A DNA stretch of 64,000 bases from Piezodorus guildinii (Eukaryota; Arthropoda; Insecta; Hemiptera; Pentatomidae). Both the position numbers and the translations under genes were made by a program. Position 1 is the first letter of the stretch; each line of letters opens with the position of its first letter. Location of the stretch: assembly GCA_023052935.1 (NCBI GenBank), contig CM041292.1, positions 101,162,426 to 101,226,425 of the forward strand, given 5' to 3'. The notes under the pieces are model-generated. The model made no database searches. It was not told where the DNA came from and worked only from the letters and a program-made list of their open reading frames with translations. Positions 10,765 to 22,559 of this stretch are shown in pieces.

Positions 10765-10893
10765 ATCGATGCTTAATTGAAATTCACAATTGTATTAAAA
10801 AATATACATCAAGTTAATTTACGGAAAATATAAAACAATCTCATGATACACATTTAAAGAAACTAACCATTGGCAGCACTCCAAAATAAAAAA
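10765..10893 (-). mobile_element. Jockey family C 3' UTR fragment
   Basis: It shares 'cattggcagcactc' and the preceding UTR order with the minus-strand copy at 60966-61580. Only the UTR is present. Confidence 0.55.
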
Positions 10894-10952
10894 TATAAAA
10901 TAAAAAAAAAAACTTTATTTTCAGCATAAGCATTCTAATAGATCTAGCGGTA

Positions 10953-10956
<4 letters not shown>

Positions 10957-11031
<75 letters not shown>

Positions 11032-11032
11032 T
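10957..11032. repeat. (TA)n microsatellite
   Basis: A TA dinucleotide tract of about 33 units with a few interruptions at the right end. Confidence 0.95.
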
Positions 11033-11699
11033 AAAATATTTCAGGACATACGTAAAATAAATTTATTTCATTGATTTATATGTTATAAGAAGAATTTTTT
11101 AATTGTCGAGACATATCTGGTAACTTTTACATTTATATTTTTACATATTTATTCATCTTTGTAATTGTTTAAACTATATTCTTTCTTAGAATAATTTTAT
11201 TTGTGTATTATTTTCTGTTATATTCTAAGTTTTTAATTAAAAGCAGAGGCTAAATAAATTAAAGTTACCGATGAAAATAATTCCTATCATAATAATGATT
11301 AAACGGAATCATTGCGATTGCAAAACATGCTTAGATTGGCTTTAGTTAATTTAGTTTTATATTATAACAGCTTTTATTCAAAAATATTTCAATTCGTCTT
11401 TAATGTGGACAATCATAGTAATGCCTTCAGACAACATTCTTACAATATTTATAGGAAAAAAGTAAATCCGTATTACATAAAATAGAAAATAAATTAATAT
11501 TTTAAAATAAAAGAGTATTTGGAAAATGAAATAATATATAGCTTCATTTTTGTACATATTGACCTTATTTAACCTCCTTTTGTATTAAATTTTAAAATAC
11601 ATGTTTGCTGAAGTAATTAAAAACTCATATATTTTTTTATTATTATAGTTATTTTAACCTATAAACTCGTCTACGGGTTCGAAAAATAAATCTTATATA
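11033..11699. other. AT-rich sequence, nothing recognised
   Basis: No feature is supported. Confidence 0.4.
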
Positions 11700-12240
11700 G
11701 CTGTTCATTAGACGTTTTAATTTTATTTCCAGTTTGTCGGTAAGTCCCCTAAAACCAGGCGACCGCAGTCGAAGTCGGGGAAGATCATAGAGGAAACTAG
11801 TAGCTGAAGGGTTTTTAAAAGTAAAGATCCACGGAAACTATAGAGCGACGGGTAGAATGGAAGGAAGTTCAAGGTTTGTTTAGAGCCAATGAGGATTCCT
11901 TTGGTTTTACGTGCATTGAGCTGTAACTTCTTTTTATTTGCCCATTGAAAGAATTGATCTACACTATTCTGTAGATCACTGTACATTATGGGATGCCTCT
12001 ATGAAATTAGAAGGATGAAAAAAAAAAGTATATTTGTAGGGCATCGGCGTGAAGATGATATCGTGAATTATGAATGGAATTTGGAAAATAATTTATATAA
12101 ATCAAAAAAAGAGTAGGTGAAAGAGGAGAATCTCGAGGAGCACCCACCACATGAGAGTAAGAGAGGACATGAAGGCCATTTGTCTGGAATGATTAATGTC
12201 TACGAACGGTGGGACAAGAAGGCATGAGACCATTCTATAG
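11700..12240 (-). pseudogene. CR1-like RT remnant
   Basis: Minus-strand frames give GAPRDSPLSPTLF (RT motif usually GVPQGS.LGP.LF), then HADALQIY in the place of the catalytic YADDLQLY. After a frame change they give QFFQWANKKKLQLNARKTKG and LVSSMIFPDFDCG, as in CR1/Jockey thumbs. The catalytic Asp pair is changed to D-A and frames shift, so the copy is dead. A similar minus-strand remnant lies at 35635-36230. Confidence 0.7.
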
Positions 12241-13370
12241 TACTTTTGGGGTTAGGGAGTTTGCATGATAGAATCTCTACTGGACAGTGCTCTGATAGGA
12301 TCTGATCTGATTTTTAAGCAAATGACTGACTTAAATGGCGCTAGTGGCATATTCTTCACTCCCGCGGCAGCCTTGATTTTTTCCCTTTCTGAAGACCAAA
12401 CACCACCTAATCTGTCGGACCTAATCGAGTTAACCTGGATGCTTATTTTTTGTATTCATTCTAATGTAATTTTACACGTTTGAGAGCACTAACTTGTAAA
12501 TGAAAAGATTAATTTTTCCACGGTTTTATAATACTCTGGTGTTAAGCACTGTGGTAATGCTTCCTGATTATCCTCTGAATAATATCAGTTACCTTTTTTT
12601 TTTTCGTTGAGACGAGCAAATCCAAAAAGCACCCATCAACGAAAATATGGGCCTTTGAAAAATCTACGAAGCTCCACTCTACGCTCGCTTTCCTGGTCCT
12701 CATAAAAATCAAGTTTTAGTGAAAAAAGTCTTGAAAAAACTTGAAGCAAAAATTTATAAATATTAAAAAAAAATACATTGTAGTATGTTATTTACAAAGA
12801 GTTGCAAACCTATACAATGAACAAATAAAACCAAGTAAACTGATTTCTTGTCATAGTTTTGTACATATTCATAAATAAAAAATAAATCTAATGGTCTGGT
12901 TGTCTACACATAGGGTTAATCACATTGATATATATCACTATATTCATGTTCCATTCTGTTCTAGTTTGGGCTGGGGGAATCCCTTAAATAGTCAAGACTT
13001 ATGGTGTGCAGTTGTAAGTTCTGAGAGGCAGTGGCTACCAGCGCATAGAAGCTCCACAAGCTCTGTTGAAGTTAAGTAGATTTTCAAGTATTCGTTTATG
13101 TTAACCCTTCTTTCTTAAGCATTTCTTATGGAAAAAGGATGTGGTTGTACCATGAAATCTCACCAGTCCTATGCCTTAATTATCGTAGTTTAAAGATGTT
13201 TATTTCCTTTTGGAAAATCAAATCACAATAAAGGGTTAATCAAATATTTTAAATGGTTTTAATTTATTGCAGCTTCTTCTTATCTTTGAATCTGGTTAAT
13301 AATTGTATCTGGACTCAAATGGTCATGCGAATCTATAAGACAACTCTAGAGGCATAACTTTCTATATATT
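12241..13370. other. Unassigned sequence
   Basis: Two short frames (12265-12483 and 12891-13079) match nothing recognised. A T-run lies near 12595-12615. The less AT-rich parts may be the N-terminal side of the RT remnant, but no motif shows it. Confidence 0.35.
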
Positions 13371-13790
13371 TATTTATTGAGATTTATTACAATTTGTTTC
13401 ATAAGGAACAGTAGTAATAGTGATGTGATACACAGTCATACAATATATACAGAAAATAATGATAAAGTCAAATTACATAAAATCGTAAATGAATAAATTC
13501 AAATATATACATAACAATAACAATTAATAAAACAAAAAAGAAACAACAAACATATCAAAACAAAAACCTGTAGTAGAGACAATTATAAAGTTGGGAAATA
13601 AATAAACATCATACAAATAAACTTAACTATATACAATATATACAATCTACTAAAGGGACTCCAGACTGGGCCTCCAAGAGCGAATCCATGAGATCCCAGC
13701 TTCTCTCTCTCAGTCGCATCACTGGTGTAAGCCAGTGAAGGCCGAGTAAGGGCTCAATAGAGAGGTCGCAATAGAGTAATGACTAACACC
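13371..13790 (-). mobile_element. Jockey 3' UTR fragment
   Basis: On the minus strand it follows the order of the 3' UTR of the copies at 19936-21235 and 22063-26962: the GC-richer block with 'agatcccag ... gcatcactggt ... gccagtgaaggc', then the AT-rich part ending in 'acaatttgtttcat'. No RT sequence is left. Confidence 0.6.
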
Positions 13791-13917
13791 GAAAATTCGT
13801 TAGTATTTGTATTGTATATATATGAAAGCTTGTTATCGGAAAAACAATCGCTACCCGAGTTTTAATTTACCACTAGCCATGATGAAATTTAGGTCATGAA
13901 TAAAAATGCATATTGGG

Positions 13918-14040
13918 ATCACTTGTAGCTGGGTGGCTAGCGTAACAGCCTCCCATGCTAAAGGTCACGGGTTCAAAGGTACGGCAGTAACATGAATTGA
14001 TCATCAGCCACTTTTGAATTAACTGAAATGTAATATGGAA
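13918..14040 (+). repeat. SINE family A, head fragment
   Basis: A box TAGCTGGGTGG and B box GGTTCAAAG flank 'ctagcgtaacagcc', identical in order to the full-length copy at 37631-37904. The body is lost beyond the B box. Confidence 0.75.
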
Positions 14041-14417
14041 GAACATTTCAAATTCCGAATTTTTAGAATAAAAAAAAAAAATGGCAATATGACTATGTCA
14101 CATTATACAACACTGTCAATAACGGCAAATACAAAAAAATTGTCCCAGAGTATAGATATTTTGTATTCTCAACAGCCCTCAACCAACCGATTTCCTGCAC
14201 ATATTTATCGTTAGCTCTGATTCGAATTAGCACTAATTAATCATTTCCGATCACTCTTTAAATAATGTTTCAAATAAACAGCTTAAGTTCTTTCACGATA
14301 ATATAGATGCGCTTTCTTCCTAATTTTTCCTTATCCAGTTGTTCTCTTGCTTTAATGATATTTCAAGAGCTTAAGCGCAACTTTTCTTTAGCACTAAATT
14401 CTAGCGTTTAGTATTCC

Positions 14418-14466
<49 letters not shown>

Positions 14467-17400
14467 GTTGTTCTAGTACTTCCGGAAACAATTCTAGCTT
14501 TTGCACAACAGTTAATAAAATCGCATGAACAATTCCAATGTACCACCGAAACATTTCATTCTAAAATGAATTCCAATTTTAAAAACCTAATCTCTATCTA
14601 ATCAGGAATAAAGTATATTTCAATCCCATTCCAACCATTCATATTAAATCATAAGCATTGATCTCTGACATTCTAATCAAACTTTCCAGACAGAATTGCA
14701 AGTTCTTATAGGTTTTTCCAAGAACCCGATATTACATTCGGACGATATATTTTCGGATGATGAAAACGTGTACTTTAGGTAAAAACTCGAATTCGACAAT
14801 GTTCAAGACAATTTTGATAAAATCGTTAAAGGTATAAAATCCGTGGTATAAAGTGGCATTTCCGGTCCACCAGCTGTGGTAAAAAAAAACTGCAGTAACA
14901 TTTTAAATATATACTTGTTTAAAATATTAAATTTTAATTTATTATAAATTTTCGCTTTCGAGTTACGCCCACGCAATACACAGAGGTCATTTTCGAGACT
15001 AGGTTATTTAGGACCTAAAATGTGTATTTTTCTCTTACGTGTTATTATATCCCGATCATAGAATTTATTGTAATACTTTCACAATTCCACACGTAGTCAC
15101 GCGAAAGTGATTAAGAAATTCTCTATGTGCATCACATTTGTAATATTATCTCATTCATAATTCCTCCAATTTGAAATAACGTTGTAACATTCTGTCAGCA
15201 CGTGGATTAAAACTACATTTATTTTTATTTTTGGTCGTTAAATAGCCAATGCTTGTATTTTGGAAAAAATATATCATAGTTCACATCGTTATTGAAACTT
15301 TAAAGTTGGTAATGTTTTAACTGATTAGTTAGAAATTATGGTTTTCAGAAAAAAATATCAAGTTGTTCTTTCTATGATCTGATATAATATCTGTCTAATG
15401 CCTGCAGAAAGAAATTATCGGGTTTGTAGCGTATCCTGTCTTGCGCTACAACTTTCAAAATCTAGGCCATAAATGTTAATAATGGCATATAAAGTTCTTG
15501 ACGGAATATTAATGTGTTTGGCAATGATATAGAGCATAATTTGTCAAGCACGTCCTGTGTGTACACAGCCCTAAAATGATTGCTTACTAGATATTAATCA
15601 GGATTTGAATTCAGTGCAGCAGATCACACTGTTTGCAATATGAATTATCATTACTGAATCTAATTTGCTCCTTGAATCAAACTCAAACTAAAACAAGAGT
15701 ACAAAACTAAAACTAGGTATCAGTTCAATTCGGATGTCTGAAGACCGCAACTGGCTAGTGAATCGCCAGAAGTAACGTTGAACCTCTTGGATAGGAAAAA
15801 TTTTTAAATGGTACTTATGCGTGCTAGACTGTATAATAAAAGACTTTACAATAATCTTACACGGCCTTCTTTCACGTTTAAGGCACAAATTTACATACTT
15901 GTACTTATCAAAAAAATAACTTCATTTAAAGAAAACAAAAATCTTATATTAAGAATACAATTTGTGGACACAATTTTTCATTTGATGAACTTTGTGGAAT
16001 CTTTACTGAAGCTAAAATTGCTAATAATAAAGGCAGAATGGACTTGGATTCTAAACAAAATAGATGTACTCTACGCTAGAATGATTGTATGCCGTAAACT
16101 GCTCATAAAGTAACACGGTCAACGTGTTAGGAGACTTAAAACAAATTTAGGCCGTCCCCTCTCTCTCAAAAAAAAAAAAAAAAAAAAAATGTAGAATGTA
16201 GACTGCGGAAGCTGATAGCCAGACAGTGCTAAAGTGGAATGAAGCAGTGTAATTATTGTAAAGTAAAACTGTAAGAGCTATGTTATCATTTGAAATTCTG
16301 ATCATAAGGTAAAAAGCCAAACTGAATGATGGTACCCTCTCTGATTTTGCTGATTCTTTTGCATCTTATAGTTATTTCATTCGCTATTTTTAAATAAATC
16401 AATGGAAACTTTTTTAAATAAAATTGAACGGGAAGACCCAATTATTTAATTTTAATGGGAAAAGGAAGTATTTATTTTTCATTACTTACATCATCGCGTG
16501 TAGCGAAGTGTAGTGTTATCTAAGTGTGTTATGTGAGATAGTCCGGCGGCGAGCTCCCTCTATCATTAACGGGGAAAATAAAGGTTACAGGCTCATGAAA
16601 TCCGGGTCGAGCAGAAACTTGGCGTAAATGAACACCTGACAAAGAGATGGGCAGGGTACACTCTAACACCTTCCTAACTAGGGTTATGCAATAAGGTTCG
16701 AAATCTTCGTAGGTAACTACAGTTTTTTTTTTTTTTTTTTACAAATATTCAAGTTCTTAACGAAGCACAGCACTTCCAAGCGCACTTATTTCAGGACAAA
16801 AGTCTGCACTGGTCGTTCTATTGAAGATATATCAGCTTTTTTAACGTCATTCTGTTCCTTTGTAAATTCACTTTCAATATCATAAGAATTTTTTTATCTC
16901 ATAAAAATACATACAATTTCAGAGAAATGTCTCCGTAATTAATTATTCTTACATATATATTTAATATATATATATTTCCTGCATTTAACTTAGTTTAAAA
17001 TTGTTATTAGATAAGTTTAAGAGAACTTGGGGTTTCATATAACGACTGGGTGATTTTTAAAGAATTTCCAAAAAGTATCATAAAAATTACAACTACTAAT
17101 ATCTCATAAATACTAAACATTATGACGTGAAATTTTATTTTTTATCAATTAAAGACCGAAAATTTATTTATACGCTTTTGATATAGTGTAACGCATAGTT
17201 TGCTATAGAGATTTATCCAATGGAAGGTCCAGAATGATAAGCCTTAAAGAAGTACTCTCCAGTACGGTTACATACGGTTTCTAGTCTGTGGGATGTTATA
17301 CAATATATTAAATAATAACGAGTAACTTAATTAAACTTTTTAGGTATGATGATGTATTTTGGTTTATTATTATATTGCTTATGCTTTGTTCATTCCATTT

Positions 17401-17954
17401 ATGTTATAATACCATTGCAATCTTTTTAGATTAATTTACTCAATTAAAAGAAAGTTGAACATGCTATTACATTTTAGCATTATATAACCTTTGTTTAAAA
17501 GACATTTTATTTTTTTTTTTTCTGAAACTATTATTTATTGAGTAATATTACAATCTGTCCTAATTAAGACATTTTAAAATTAAATCCGTCCAATTATTTC
17601 ATGGAAGCTTCATTTCCATTGTGAACTGACACCGGATAAAATTGGCAGCCCATTTTTTCGAAAAATTTATTTTTTAAATTATAATATTGTTTCATTAGGT
17701 TTTCAATTAGCACAACAAAGACAGATAATTACATTTCAGTATTTTGTACACTCAATTCCACACATAATTTTTGCACTACTTCAATGGGGTTCCTTGAAAT
17801 CGCCAAGTTCAACAGGAGCTTATACATCAATAAAAATATTTTTGGATAGCCATATACAAGAAGCATGAAGATAAAAACTGTATTTGACCTTGCTAAGGAA
17901 CAAAGAAGAATAGCCTCAAGATTTTCAATAGAAAATACATAAGGCATGTGTGTC
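14041..17954. other. Long AT-rich stretch without recognised genes
   Basis: It holds a ~43-base T run (14421-14463), an A run near 16170-16189, a T run near 16723-16740, a GC-richer block of unknown origin (about 16530-16710, just upstream of the T run) and an unrecognised 101-codon open frame at 15808-16113. No coding similarity is seen. Confidence 0.4.
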
Positions 17955-18130
17955 TATAGAGGCATGTGTAAGGCTGGTAGGTGGAGAATACAATGCAGAG
18001 ATAAAGTATTCTTGACAACGTGAACCTCGTCGATCTTATTAAAGCTAGAAGACGGCGAATTGTGGGACATGTTCAGGGGGTTTCTAAGGAAAGATTCCTC
18101 TGAGAGATTTAATGCAATAAAGGCACACGG
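17955..18130 (+). pseudogene. LINE RT C-terminal remnant
   Basis: One frame reads ILDNVNLVDLIKARRRRIVG, then HVQGVSKERFL, echoing the 'DLIK.RRLRW.GHV.RM' C-terminus of RTE-like RTs. Short and frameshifted, hence a tentative call. Confidence 0.35.
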
Positions 18131-18228
18131 AGAAGTGACAGCCCAAAAAGCAACAAAAATAAAAACTTGAAATTAATTACATCGGTTCATATAGAATTTA
18201 TTTACACAGAAGAAAATATAGATGCAAT

Positions 18229-18518
18229 CATAAAAGTAATTTAATTGGATAAAATCTCAGAATTTAGTTATTATAAACGTAGTAGAAAGAATACCTTAAG
18301 AGCTTGGTAAGACACACGCAAATTAAAAAAAAAATCGATTTCTATGAAATGAAATGTATCAAAAAATGATATTGCATATATCTCAAGAAAAGAAAAATTA
18401 AATCAACTTTATTGAGAGAAATTTTCCTTTCCCGTTTCAAAGGAATGAAATAATCATGAGATATTGGATACTTGGTTGAATTCTAGAAATCTCAAAAGTA
18501 CACTAGATTTAAAAACAC

Positions 18519-18603
<85 letters not shown>

Positions 18604-18957
18604 GGGAGAGCGATAAATTTATCCGCCAAGAATCCGCCAGGAGAATAATTTCATAGAGAAAAATAGATAATCATAATATAACATTAATAATTTTACTAAT
18701 GTAATAATAAATACCTCATTCTTTTTATTTCTTTGAAACGGGAAGGGCAAATGTCTCTTGATAAAGTTGATTTAATTTTTCAATTTCTTGAGGTAGATGC
18801 CATATATTTTTAAAAAATATATATTTTAGTTCATACAAATATATTTTTTAAAACATTTGCGTGTGTCTTATAAGGTTCTTAAGGCATTGTTTCTGCTACG
18901 TTCATTATAACAAAGTTCTGAGATTTTATCAAATTAAATTACTTTTTATCTTTATAT
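18229..18957. repeat. Large inverted repeat (foldback), ~230-bp arms
   Basis: The left arm (about 18229-18457) and right arm (about 18723-18957) are inverted copies. For example left 'ttgagagaaattttcctttcc' corresponds to the reverse complement of the right arm around 'gggcaaatgtctcttgata', and 'taagacacacgcaaat' is shared. The ~265-bp loop holds a (TA)n tract (18520-18592) and a GA-rich run. No ORF. Probably a non-autonomous foldback transposon. Confidence 0.75.
18520..18592. repeat. (TA)n microsatellite
   Basis: About 36 TA units in the loop of the large foldback. Confidence 0.95.
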
Positions 18958-18965
18958 ATCTAAAT

Positions 18966-18966
<1 letters not shown>

Positions 18967-19018
<52 letters not shown>
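18967..19018. repeat. Compound (CA)n(TA)n microsatellite
   Basis: About nine CA units run directly into about sixteen TA units. Confidence 0.95.
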
Positions 19019-19020
<2 letters not shown>

Positions 19021-19699
19021 TATATAGTTCCACGTTAATATTATTGATGGTGAAACAAACTCTCCATATCCGACATATGTATTGTTCGTAATATGTGCTG
19101 TTTCAGCAATTTATAATTCATTTGAACACTTTAGAGCATTGTTAAAAGCAAGGAGCAAAGATGTTTTATTCCACCAAAATAATAGCTTTCGTCTTATCTT
19201 GTAAGTAAACAGACAAAACAATAATGTATGACATCAATAAACACTAAATAGAACTTGAAAACCTTTCCCTATTTATCTTCGAGAACATCAGGTACTAAAA
19301 CAGCAACAAATGGTTTGAATCGATGATGTTGGATAGAAGTTAGTTACTTAGAAATCAATTTCACCGTTGGAGAACTTTATTCTAGAATGTTTGAGCTCCT
19401 CCTTACTCCCAACTAACTACTTCTTCTTAAAGTGGTGTACAGTTTCTTGGTTGGCGTCCATCTTCCTTTCCCGTCAAATATATCTATTGCAGGATATTGG
19501 AATTCCTAAAAGTTCTGTGTTCCCCTTCTACTAGCAAATATTTGTTAATTGAGATTTTTTTGTATCTTCTATTCCTCTTTTTCCTCCTTTAATTATAATT
19601 AAAGATAGTTTTTATATTATTATTAAATGAATAACTTCCTTTTCAAGATCAAATTTCTAAGCATAAATCTTTATTATGGTAGTAATATTTAGTTTTACT
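19019..19699. other. AT-rich sequence, nothing recognised
   Basis: No feature is supported. Confidence 0.4.
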
Positions 19700-19925
19700 A
19701 GGGTCACCTGTGGTGTAGTTACTAGCGTAACAACCTTCTATCGTAATCATCTTCTACCTTGTTACGTAACTAACCTTCTAGCGTAACTACCTTCTGCGGG
19801 TTCAAAACCTGACAGGTGGCAATAGGATTTTTAATGGGAGTAAAAATCCTTGGTTCAGAGAGGACGTAAAATGTCTCTAGTCTGGGCGATGTGAGCTACT
19901 CGTTAAAGATTCCTATCCTAATTTG
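19700..19925 (+). repeat. SINE family A, 3'-truncated copy with internal ~19-bp repeats
   Basis: The head 'ggtcacctgtggtgtagtta' and the B box GGTTCAAAA are present. Between them the 'tagcgtaacaaccttcta' segment appears about four times in diverged form, an expansion absent from other copies. The body ends at 'cctatcctaat', where the next (Jockey) element begins. Confidence 0.75.
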
Positions 19926-19935
19926 TTATTTGTTT

Positions 19936-21235
19936 TTAAGATATTCAATTTATTTATCCAAAAAATTACAATTTGTCTCATTAGACAATAATAATCACAT
20001 TCATACAATATTTACAGTATAAACAATAGAAAAGTCAAATTTACATTTAAACAAATAAATAAAGGCATATAACAACAACATGTATAGATAAAATAAATAC
20101 AAATTAACAAATAAATGAACAAAACATAAACACACTCATACCTATGTACAATATTTACAATCTGCTGGGGAAGCCTGCACGGGGCTTGTCCCCCTACTTA
20201 TGGAAGGGCAGAGTCCGAAGGATCCCAGCGCCTACTTCTAAGCTGCGTCACTGGTGAGACCCAGTGGAAGCTGAGTGACGATGCCATAGCCACAAACACA
20301 CCACACATGAGAGGAGAATCTGACCAGTGTCAGAACTCCAGTAAAGTATTTACAAAACGTCTCGAGGCCAATGCCGTTTCAACCTTCCACGAGAGATGTA
20401 TAGATAAGTGGAAATGGATAGGGATAGTGCTAGGGATTAGGATGATGAATGAGGTTCTGATGGAATTTGGAAAATTTGGATGGAATCAAGTCTAATAAAT
20501 GGAAACAATAAAGGTCAAGGTGTAACGTATAATTGGTCACATAATTAGGAGTATTTACTATTGTTCGGAGAACTTTGGATTGAATGCGTTTGATGTTAGA
20601 ACGTTTTGCTGTCCCTCACAGTTCACGTCCGTAGGTCCAGATAGGCTTGAGTATTCTCTTGAAGATTAATTGTTTGTTGTCAACTTCAAGTTCAGATTTT
20701 CTGTTTAATAGTCTGTATAACTGTCCAAATCGTCGATTGAGTGCTTTTCTTCTAAGTCCTTTATGTGGATTCCACTTCAATCTTTTGTCTATTAGTAAGC
20801 CAAGATAGCGGACTGTATCGGAAGAAGAAATCGGTATGGAATTGAAGGAAACTGGCAGATAAGATTTTCGTCGAAGAGTAAAGGTTACGTGTTTGCATTT
20901 GGTTTCGTTCACCTTTGTACGCCAGTTATTACACCAGTGTTAGATATGACAAAGTCTTTGCGGTAACAATGATGCTGTCTCAGGATCAGAAATGGAAATG
21001 TTGCCAGAAAGGATGAGTAGGAATGTCATTGAAAAGAATGTAGAGGACGGATTCCAAGACGCTGCCTTGAGGGACACCGGCCTCAACGAGATAAAAGTTA
21101 GAAAATTCTACACCACAGCGAATCGGAAGGAGCGGTTTAAGAGATAAGATCGGAGAATAAGGTATATAGGCTGGAGTAAATGTGTTTTAAGCTTGTAGAG
21201 TAATCCGGAGTGCCATACCCGGTCTAATGCTTGCG
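19936..21235 (-). mobile_element. Jockey family B LINE, 5'-truncated
   Basis: Minus-strand translation from high to low coordinate gives QALDRVWHSGLLYKL (RT motif A region), GVPQGSVL, TFTLRRKSYLPVSFNSIP, YLGLLIDKRLKWNPH and ILKPIWTYG, followed by a 3' UTR and an AT-rich tail ending near 19936. Where the catalytic ADD should follow LATF (about 20995-21000) the sequence jumps onward: comparison with the copy at 22063-26962 shows roughly 27 bp missing. It begins in motif A, so it lacks ORF1, the endonuclease and the RT fingers. Its 5' end abuts a SINE fragment. Confidence 0.8.
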
Positions 21236-21345
21236 CTATGCCTATCCTAATTAAATTTTGATAGGCAAAATTTACATCTCCTACTGTAATATCGTTCGAT
21301 CGTCTAAAGCAGAATAAACTGACAATAAATGAATAAATAAACAAA
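21236..21345 (-). repeat. SINE family A, body fragment
   Basis: Reads as the complement of the SINE 3' half: 'ggataggcaaaattta', 'ctcc.actgta', then 'aaactgacaataaatgaata'. The Jockey copy starts within or beside it. Confidence 0.65.
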
Positions 21346-22052
21346 CATTAAGTTTTAGCTCAGGTATCTACAAATTAAAACTCTTTCAATAAATTTTCTA
21401 TTCATTTATTAGAATCATCAGGGAGCCTAATATTGAAGTAAGTGGAATAATCTGATTTTAATATTACAAAGTATTATATCATATATTCTTTTTTACGTTT
21501 CGCTCGTTCATTAATTTGAGGTTCTCCTAGAATACATTATCGGGTCCTGTAAAGCTGGATTTTTTGTCTTGTCATTATTAAGAATTTCCTAAACACCTTG
21601 AACTTGTTGATCATCTACGAACCTATTTCTTAATGTAACAAGAAATCCTTTAACGACTAAAGGCGGTCATGAGGAAGCAATAAAACTGAAGTAAGGGAGG
21701 AACATATATCTCTAGGAACTGTAGGCCGGCCCAGAAATAGCTTTCGAGTGGACTGCTACTGACAAGGTGATGGGTGGTGCATTTGCTACAAAGAAAGACG
21801 TTTCCTTTAGGTCAAAAAAATGAAAGTTGTATATTTTGTCAAAATAACACTATTATTACGGAAGTATTACATTTGTGCTGATCACCTTCAATTTACTCAA
21901 AAACAGAAAATTATAATTCCTGGAAGATATTGAATGACCGATAACTATCATTTACAGGTAACCATCAATTATTTCATAGTACTAAATAAGATAAAATATC
22001 TGGTGCATGTATCACCATTTTCATTCTTGGAATATGTTTCTTTTTATTTTTT
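21346..22052. other. AT-rich sequence, nothing recognised
   Basis: No feature is supported. Confidence 0.4.
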
Positions 22053-22062
22053 ATTAAATAAC
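22053..22062. repeat. Target-site duplication of full-length Jockey (left)
   Basis: ATTAAATAAC, repeated exactly at 26963-26972. The 12-base T run that follows on the plus strand is the element's poly(A) tail. Confidence 0.85.
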
Positions 22063-22559
22063 TTTTTTTTTTTTAATTTGTTTTATTAAGAGATAATACA
22101 ATCTGCCACCTTCTGGGGCAATGAATATTAGAGATAGAATAAATCATTCAGACCATATGTACATTGTAAATAAAATTAAAGAAAAAAAATAATAAAGACT
22201 AATCAAATAAAAGAAAAAAATATATATATACACAAAATTAAATAAATACTATAAAAAAAAAAAAAAAATAATAACAATCTTGTTCACATTCATACCTATT
22301 TACAATATTTACAAGCTGCCCCTGGGATCACTGGATCAAACCTCGAGATCCACTAGTGAATGTCGAGGCACAATGCCAGAAGATCCCAGCGCCTCTCATT
22401 CAGCTGCGTCACTGGTCTTGAGAGCCAGTAGAGGCTGAGCGAGGGCGCTAGAGCCACATACACTCAGGGTATGAGTGGAGAAGCCAGCCATTGCCAGCAC
22501 TCCAATGACATATTTACAAGAGATCTCTGGGCCACTGCCGCTTCAACCTACGAGGAGGA

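Noticed and set aside
15808..16113. 101-codon open frame
   Set aside because: AT-rich, no recognisable domain, no splice or promoter context; expected by chance at this base composition.
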